This document shows, piece after piece, positions 58,796 through 64,000 of a stretch of 64,000 nt of DNA. This DNA comes from Trebonia sp964581815 (GTDB taxonomy: Bacteria; Actinomycetota; Actinomycetes; Streptosporangiales; Streptosporangiaceae). Every line of letters starts with the position of its first letter. Positions within the stretch are counted from its first letter, which is position 1. The DNA is taken from NCBI GenBank assembly GCA_964581815.1, contig CAZORE010000013.1, forward strand, positions 30,502 to 94,501, written 5' to 3'. The notes beneath the pieces were generated by a model. That model worked only from the letters and a program-made list of their open reading frames with translations, was not told the DNA's origin and searched no databases. The position numbers were made by a program, and so were the translations under genes.

Positions 58796-61700
58796 TTGAC
58801 GCCGGGCGTCGCCGGCTGGTGGGCTTGTCTGGTGGGGGCCGGGACTGGGTTCGCTGGCCGGCGGGGTGAGCTGGCCCGCTTCGCGCGCGCGCTGGCCGGT
58901 GAGACGCGCCTGCTGCTCGTGGTGGGGGACGCTGGCGTGGGCAAGACCAGGTTCGTGACGGAGGCGCTGCGCGCTGCCGCCGTCGACGGGGTGATCGCGG
59001 CCTGGGGCGGCTGCCTGCCGCTTACGGAGAAGCTTCCGCTGCTGCCGGTGGTGCAGGCACTGGGCGAGATCTCCCGCCGCTCGGACGGTCGCCTGCTCGC
59101 CGCCGCGCTGAGCGCGGCGCCCGGCTACGCGCGCGCCGAGATGGCGCGGCTGGTCCCCGGATTCGAGCCGGACGGGCCTGGCGCAGGCAACGGAGGCAGC
59201 GCCGCAGAGGCAGGCAGCTGGCAGCGGGACCGCCTGTTCTCGGCGGTGGCGGACGTCCTCGCCGCGATGGCCGAACGGTCGCCGGTCAGTGTGGTGATCG
59301 AGGACGTGCACTGGGCGGATGCCGCGACGCTTGACTGCCTTATCTACCTGCTGCGGGCGCGGGGCGAGGCCGGGCTGACGGTGGTGGCCACCTGCCGCGG
59401 CGACGAGGCGCCGCTGCATGAGCTGGTGGTGTCCTGGCTGGCTCACGTGCGCGGCAGCGGCCCGGTGCAGGAGATCCGGCTGGGGCCGCTGAGCCGGGCA
59501 GAGACCGGCGACCAGATCGTGGCGCTTGCGGGCGGCCCGGTCCCGGACAGGCTTACCGATGAGGTGTTCGCCCGGGCGGAGGGTAACCCGTTCTTCACCG
59601 AGCAGCTCGTCACGGCGGCGCTGGCCGAAGAGGAGCCGGACGGCAGCGCCGGCAGTGCAGGCAGCAGCCCCGACCGTTCAGCTCGCGGCGCGGCGGGCGA
59701 GAATCGGGATCCCGGTGGCGCAGCGGGCCCGCGAAAGGTGCCGACGGCGCTTCCGGTCCGGCTGGCGGAGCTGCTGCTGACGCGGGCGGGACGCTGCGGC
59801 CTCGACGGGCAGGCGGTGCTTGAGGCGCTGTCGGTCGCGGGCCGGCCGCTGGATGAGGCGGCGCTGAGCGAGGTCACCGGGCAGGGCCCGGCGGCGGTCC
59901 GCCGGGGGCTGCGCGAGCTGGCCGCCGCCCGGCTGCTCGCAGACCCCGTGGGCGATTCGGCCGTCCCGGTGGCCATCGGGGCAGGGCAGGCCACCGACGT
60001 GCGGGGAAGCGGCCAGCCGACCAGGGCGAATCGGCCACGGCACGCGCTGCTCGCTGAGGCGGTGGCCGGCGCGCTGCTGCCCGGCGAGCGGGCGGTGCTG
60101 CACGAGCGGACCGCGGCGATGCTTGAGTCGGCGGGCGATGACATGCTGGCCGCCGAGGCGGCCGGCCACTGGCTCGCGGCGGGCCAGCCGGACCGGGAAC
60201 TGCCCGCCCGGGTGACGGCGGGCCTGGCCGCCGAGCGGGTCTTCGGCTACGGGCAGGCGGCGGCGCACTTCCAGCGGGCGATCGAACTGTGGCGCGACCT
60301 GCCCGGACTGGGCGACCGGCCCGCGAGCGTCCCCTCGGTAACAGGCCCGCGCGGGACCGGCCCACAGGAAACAGGCATGCCCGGCCTGCCCGGGCTCTAC
60401 GTGCGAGCGGTCGACGCGCTGCGGATCGCGGGCGATATCGAGCGCGCCGGAGCGCTGGCCGAGGAAGCCTATTCCCTGTTCGCCGGCCACCCGGACCAGG
60501 ACACCGCGGCGGCGGTCATCATCCGCGCGGCGGAGTCCCGGATGGGGTCGCAGCCGCATGCCGCCCTTCAGCTGTTTCAGGAAGGCATCAGGCTGGTCAG
60601 CGAGGGCCCGCCGTCCGCCGTCCAGGCTGAGGCATGGTACGGGTACGGCCGCGTCTTCCAGGAAACCGGTGCAGGCGACCAGGAGAGCAGTCGGGCGGCC
60701 CTCGAACGGGCTGCTGAGATCGCCGCGGCAGCCGGCGCGGCGGCGCTTGTCCCGCGCAGCCTCGTCACATTGGTCATACAAATGGAAATGTGCGGCGGTG
60801 CAGGGGAGACGTTCGCGCTGCTTGCCCGGGCGCGCGAGCTTGCCGAGGCGTGCGGGGACGGTGAGTCCCTTTTGCTGGCAGCCGTTGTGGAATGCTTCCG
60901 GCACTCCTCCTCAGGCCAGACGGAAACCGCGCTCGGTGTGGCACTAGCCGGGCTGCGAACCGCACGCCTGCTCGGTCTGCAGGACAGCCTGTCAGCGGTG
61001 AACTTGACCGCCAATGCCTGCGGCGTGTTCATCGAGACCGGCCAGACTGCGGCGGCGGGCGCGCTGGTCGATCCCCTGACCGGCGGCCCGCCTGACCTCC
61101 ATGGCGTGTACACCCACCTGTGCCGCGTCGAGATCGACCTGCTGCGCGGTGACCTGGAGGCGGCACAGCGGCGGCTCGGGCAGGTCCGGGCGATGACCGC
61201 TGGCCTGGCAGGCGGGTTCCGCGGGCAGGATTACGCGCCGTTTCTGGCCGCGGAGCTGGCCCTGTGGACCGGACGACCAGGCGAGGCGCTCGCGGAAATC
61301 ACCAGCGCACTGCACGCACTCTCCCTCCCCATCATGAGTACGGCAGGCGGGCTCCTTATGCTCGGCATGCGTGCCTGCGCCGACCTGGCCGAGACGGCGC
61401 GAGCTCGCCGGGACGACGCCGCGCAGGCCGATGCCCTGGCCGCCGCGGCGGACCTGGAGTCGTGGGTGGACCGGCTGGAGGTCCGGCCGTTCACCGATCA
61501 CCCCCCAGACATGTACCCGCCCGCCGAGCGGGCCACCTGGCAGGCCGAGCGCGCCAGGCTGACCGGGGACAGCGACCAGGCCGCCTGGGCCGGCGCGGCG
61601 AAGACCTGGGCCGATATGGGGCGCGTGCACCGCGCCGCCTACGCGCGGTGGCGGCAGGCGCAGGCGCTGCTCGGCGCGGGACACCCCGCCACGGCGGCCG

Positions 61701-62056
61701 CCCCGGCGCTGCGCGCCGCCGCAACGGAGGCCACGGGCCACACGCCGCTGCTCGCCCAGGTCCGCGCGCTCGCCGAGCGGGCGCGCATCGACCTCACCGG
61801 GCCCGCCGCCGGCGGCGCGGCGGCGGCCGTGACCAGGGAACCGGACCGTCACGGGCTGACCGGCCGGGAGCTGTCGGTGCTGCGGCTGCTCGCCCGCGGC
61901 CGGACCAACGCGCAGATCGGCGCCGAGCTTTACATGAGCCCCAAGACCGCCAGCGTGCACGTGTCAAGCATCTTCCGCAAGCTCGGCGTCTCCGGCCGGG
62001 CGCAGGCCGCCGCCGTCGCCGAGCGGGCCGGCCTGCTGGACGATCCCCGGCCCTGA
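58796..62056 (+). CDS. LAL-type large LuxR regulator (AAA ATPase plus HTH)
   Basis: A 1086-residue regulator. The N-terminal AAA/STAND module has Walker A GDAGVGKTRF near residues 44-53 and Walker B VVIEDVHWADAATLD. A long TPR-like middle region follows, then the LuxR HTH (LTGRELSVLRLLARGRTNAQ, SPKTASVHVSSIFRKLG) at the C-terminus. Such LAL proteins activate secondary-metabolite or catabolic genes. TTG 58796 is the only start in the reported frame; GTG 58832 is another choice. It follows an HD-LuxR protein after eight bases. Target genes unknown; the convergent CmcJ/SDR pair is near. Confidence 0.9.
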   Translation: MTPGVAGWWACLVGAGTGFAGRRGELARFARALAGETRLLLVVGDAGVGKTRFVTEALRAAAVDGVIAAWGGCLPLTEKLPLLPVVQALGEISRRSDGRLLAAALSAAPGYARAEMARLVPGFEPDGPGAGNGGSAAEAGSWQRDRLFSAVADVLAAMAERSPVSVVIEDVHWADAATLDCLIYLLRARGEAGLTVVATCRGDEAPLHELVVSWLAHVRGSGPVQEIRLGPLSRAETGDQIVALAGGPVPDRLTDEVFARAEGNPFFTEQLVTAALAEEEPDGSAGSAGSSPDRSARGAAGENRDPGGAAGPRKVPTALPVRLAELLLTRAGRCGLDGQAVLEALSVAGRPLDEAALSEVTGQGPAAVRRGLRELAAARLLADPVGDSAVPVAIGAGQATDVRGSGQPTRANRPRHALLAEAVAGALLPGERAVLHERTAAMLESAGDDMLAAEAAGHWLAAGQPDRELPARVTAGLAAERVFGYGQAAAHFQRAIELWRDLPGLGDRPASVPSVTGPRGTGPQETGMPGLPGLYVRAVDALRIAGDIERAGALAEEAYSLFAGHPDQDTAAAVIIRAAESRMGSQPHAALQLFQEGIRLVSEGPPSAVQAEAWYGYGRVFQETGAGDQESSRAALERAAEIAAAAGAAALVPRSLVTLVIQMEMCGGAGETFALLARARELAEACGDGESLLLAAVVECFRHSSSGQTETALGVALAGLRTARLLGLQDSLSAVNLTANACGVFIETGQTAAAGALVDPLTGGPPDLHGVYTHLCRVEIDLLRGDLEAAQRRLGQVRAMTAGLAGGFRGQDYAPFLAAELALWTGRPGEALAEITSALHALSLPIMSTAGGLLMLGMRACADLAETARARRDDAAQADALAAAADLESWVDRLEVRPFTDHPPDMYPPAERATWQAERARLTGDSDQAAWAGAAKTWADMGRVHRAAYARWRQAQALLGAGHPATAAAPALRAAATEATGHTPLLAQVRALAERARIDLTGPAAGGAAAAVTREPDRHGLTGRELSVLRLLARGRTNAQIGAELYMSPKTASVHVSSIFRKLGVSGRAQAAAVAERAGLLDDPRP

Positions 62057-62148
62057 CCACGCCGCGGGCCGCCGTCGAGCCGGCTGCCCCGATGTACTGC
62101 CCGCAGCCCTTCGGGCCGCCGCTGAGCGCCGTAGCCGGCTGCCGCCTG

Positions 62149-62946
62149 CTACTCGTAGAAGGCGAACACGCGCACCTCGACGGACGAGCGCGGCGGCGCG
62201 GACGTCGGGCAGGACTCGTTGACGAACGCGCTGTGCGGCACCTGCTCAGCGTGGCCTGGCGCCGAGTCGAACGACCTGAAGACGTACGCCTCGTCCCGCG
62301 TCATGTCCGGGCAGTACCACCAGCGGTGCCCCCGGTTGTGGTAATAGGTGATGTTTTCCCAGGTCAGCAGCTCGTCGGCGGCTGATTTCATGGTGATCTC
62401 GCAGTACTGCTTGTCCTGCGGCGCGACCGAGCGAACGTCGCACAGCGCGAGCGGCACGTCCTGCGGGGGGCCGGAGAAGGCCCGCCACACGTTGAAGACC
62501 GAGTACCGGTGACGCAGCCGCTCCGTGACCTCGGCGGCGGGCAGGCTCCTGCGCAGCATCGACTCGGCGGCCGGGGCGCTGAAGTCCGCGTGCGCGAAGT
62601 CCCCCGTGAACGTGGTGCCGGCGGGCCGGCTGCCCAGTCGGCCGCTGACCCGCACCACGGGGGTGTTGAGCAGCGCGGTCGCCGCGCACCCGGTGAGCGA
62701 GCGGACGAGCTCGCGTGCCTCGGCGATGTACCGTGCGGCCACCTCGTCGCGGTCGTAGAAGTCGCGGACCGCGGTGGGCGCGTCGGCCAGCGTGAATCCC
62801 TCGCGGTCGAGGGAGAACCCGCCGCCGGCCGCACGCATGCTCGAGACGGTCACCGGCTTGCCCGTCAGCGGGAGCGCGGTGAAGTCTGGCCGCTCCTGCG
62901 CCGCGGGACGCCGCGGCGGGTCGTAGTAGGCGATCAGGGCGCGCAT
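62149..62946 (-). CDS. CmcJ/NvfI-like oxidoreductase
   Basis: A 265-residue protein of the CmcJ/NvfI/AsaB family, linked to cephamycin 7-methoxylation and fungal tailoring. Diagnostic segments: FAHADFSAPAAES, YSVFNVWRAFSG, HRWWYCPDMTRDEAYVFRSF, and the end SSVEVRVFAFYE. Exact chemistry in bacteria is poorly defined. It starts five bases after the SDR stop, so the two are one operon; the SDR may act on the same substrate. Confidence 0.88.
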   Translation of the reverse strand: MRALIAYYDPPRRPAAQERPDFTALPLTGKPVTVSSMRAAGGGFSLDREGFTLADAPTAVRDFYDRDEVAARYIAEARELVRSLTGCAATALLNTPVVRVSGRLGSRPAGTTFTGDFAHADFSAPAAESMLRRSLPAAEVTERLRHRYSVFNVWRAFSGPPQDVPLALCDVRSVAPQDKQYCEITMKSAADELLTWENITYYHNRGHRWWYCPDMTRDEAYVFRSFDSAPGHAEQVPHSAFVNESCPTSAPPRSSVEVRVFAFYE

Positions 62947-62951
62947 CGCGG

Positions 62952-63815
62952 TTAGCCTCCCTGCGGTCTCGCCTCGGTAACCTGCTGGCCCAGGGCCTCC
63001 TCGCGGAGTGCCTCCTGCTCACGGAATGCCTCGGCGATGGCCTCGTGGCGCTCGGCGACCAACGGGTACCAGTCGGGGTGGGTGAGGGCGTACAGGTCGC
63101 CGCGCTTGATCGCGCGGACCACCACCGCGCCGGCGTCTTCCGGGTAGATCCACCGGTACCTGGGGTTGTCCTCGAGCTCGATGTCGATGTCCTTGAAGCC
63201 GGCGTCCGGCAGGTCGGCGGGGCGGTTGCGCGATGACGTGCCGATGTTGGTGTGCACCGTGCCCGGGCAGAGCACCGACACGCCGACCCGCGAGTTGTCC
63301 GCGGCCAGCTCGGCGGCCAGTACCTCGGTCAGCCCCACCACGCCGAACTTCGCGGCGGCGTAGGCGCCGAGCCGGGGCCCGGCGACCAGGCCGGCCATGG
63401 AGGCGGTGTTCACGATGTGCCCGCCCTCGCGGTTCTGCTTGAGCACGGGCAGGAACGTGTGCACGCCGTGGATGACGCCCCACAGGTTCACGCCGAGCAT
63501 CCAGCGCCAGTCGTCGAGGGTCAGGTCGGCGACCGGCGCGAGCGGCCCGATGCCGGCGTTATTGCAGACCACGTGCACGGCTCCGTACCGGGCCAGCACG
63601 GTACGGGCCAGGGCGTCAACGCTGGCCGGGTCGCTCACGTCGGTCTGGACGGCGGCCGCCCCGATCTCCTGCGCGGTCGCTTCCATCGCGTCCAGCTGGA
63701 TGTCCGCTATGACCACCTGCGCGCCCTCGGCGACGAGCTCGGTGGCGATCCCCTTGCCGATGCCGGAGGCGCCGCCGGTCACCACGGCCACCTTCCCGGC
63801 CAGGTCAGGCAGCAC
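62952..63815 (-). CDS. Short-chain dehydrogenase/reductase
   Basis: A 287-residue SDR. The cofactor motif TGGASGIGKGIA, NNAG in VVCNNAGIGPLAP, and the catalytic YAAAKFG with the Ser in VNTASMAG mark a classical SDR. The C-terminal extension (EDNPRYRWIYPEDAGAVVVR) is longer than minimal. GTG 63815 is preceded by GGGAGG, which is supplied by copy 4 of the G-rich repeat. First gene of the SDR-CmcJ pair. Confidence 0.92.
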   Translation of the reverse strand: MLPDLAGKVAVVTGGASGIGKGIATELVAEGAQVVIADIQLDAMEATAQEIGAAAVQTDVSDPASVDALARTVLARYGAVHVVCNNAGIGPLAPVADLTLDDWRWMLGVNLWGVIHGVHTFLPVLKQNREGGHIVNTASMAGLVAGPRLGAYAAAKFGVVGLTEVLAAELAADNSRVGVSVLCPGTVHTNIGTSSRNRPADLPDAGFKDIDIELEDNPRYRWIYPEDAGAVVVRAIKRGDLYALTHPDWYPLVAERHEAIAEAFREQEALREEALGQQVTEARPQGG

Positions 63816-63842
63816 AGTTACCTCCCGGGGGGACGACCCCCC
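63815..63842. repeat. G-rich dispersed repeat, copy 4
   Basis: CAGTTACCTCCCGGGGGGAC followed by GACCCCCC, read on the plus strand. The 19-base core is identical to copy 1 at 38883-38901. On the minus strand it provides the SDR ribosome site GGGAGG and overlaps the first base of the GTG start. Confidence 0.8.
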
Positions 63843-63845
63843 GGA

Positions 63846-63912
63846 CGAGTACTCTAATTTTGCCTTTGGCCGGAAAGTAACTTCCTCGGCAGGCGCAAAA
63901 TTAGAGCACTCG
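63846..63912. repeat. 67-bp element with 18-bp terminal inverted repeats
   Basis: CGAGTACTCTAATTTTGC (63846-63863) and GCAAAATTAGAGCACTCG (63895-63912) match as inverted repeats at 17 of 18 positions. The arms are AT-rich in a GC-rich genome. An inner GGAA/TTCC pairing can extend the fold. It lies upstream of the SDR-CmcJ operon. No gene is seen from 63816 to the window end. Confidence 0.75.
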
Positions 63913-64000
63913 ACCCCCCGATGTCCGGGGTGTTCGAGGCCGTCAAGTTGGTTTGTCCTTCTGCTGAGATTCTCCGATCACGCGGGGGTGCGCAATGCCC

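Noticed and set aside
63995..64000. Possible gene start (ATGCCC) at the window end
   Set aside because: Only two codons are visible; GGGGG upstream is weak evidence.

Overview
The window is high-GC DNA with strong G/C bias at third codon positions, SD-led and apparently leaderless genes, a CsoR/CopZ/CopA set, a DprE1-type oxidase, a class F sortase, a PknB-type kinase, PPOX/F420-type enzymes and many TetR/MarR/PadR/LuxR regulators. This points to a filamentous or soil actinobacterium (Streptosporangiales or a relative is my guess; no rRNA is present to decide). Four runs of exactly 100 N show that it is a draft scaffold. No rRNA, tRNA, CRISPR array or complete insertion sequence was seen.

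Layout. 0-4.3 kb: DinB-like protein, TetR plus NYN/LOTUS protein, and a divergent ABC exporter with a clear leaderless promoter and operator. 4.4-8.3 kb: thrS, a membrane protein, and a PadR regulator with a 30-bp perfect palindrome and a truncated partner. 8.3-12 kb: MarR-MFS efflux pair, class F sortase and its probable cell-wall substrate. 12-15 kb: copper homeostasis (csoR-copZ-copA). 15-23 kb: dprE1-like oxidase, Tat-exported phosphoesterase, acyl-CoA synthetase, MarR, secreted hydrolase. 23-27.3 kb: an unusual tyrS (QVGN in place of HIGH) followed by hsdS-hsdM and the scar of a second hsdS and of hsdR. 27.3-33.3 kb: epimerase, a 35-codon orphan ORF, and an apparent operon of kinase-propeller, DoxX-like protein, DUF5134 protein and esterase.

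33.6-42.5 kb is a polyol or sugar operon: a SorC-type regulator diverges from a binding protein, two permeases, an ATPase, a zinc polyol dehydrogenase and a PfkB sugar kinase. The genes suggest uptake of a hexitol, oxidation to a ketose, and phosphorylation. Two G-rich repeat/hairpin composites punctuate the operon; another copy of the repeat lies at 63.8 kb. 42.5-48.6 kb: M50-like peptidase, L,D-transpeptidase (with gap), penicillin-acylase-type hydrolase, PPOX protein, cobS-cobU. 48.8-55.7 kb is a second sugar system (LacI, binding protein, two permeases, GH13 alpha-glucosidase) with no ATPase of its own; the ATPase at 39 kb could energise both. 55.8-64 kb: small membrane protein, methyltransferase, an HD-domain/LuxR protein split only by an assembly artefact, a very large LuxR (LAL) regulator, and a CmcJ-like/SDR pair behind an 18-bp inverted repeat.

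Most unusual points: the decayed type I restriction locus with a 13-bp inverted repeat over the hsdS start; the QVGN tyrosyl-tRNA synthetase; Ala in place of the drug-reactive Cys in the DprE1 homologue; the repeated CAGTTRYCYCCCGGGGGGAC element; two unexplained small ORFs (28368-28475 and 42456-42548); and the HD-LuxR plus LAL tandem. I did not see a system that I can call novel with confidence.
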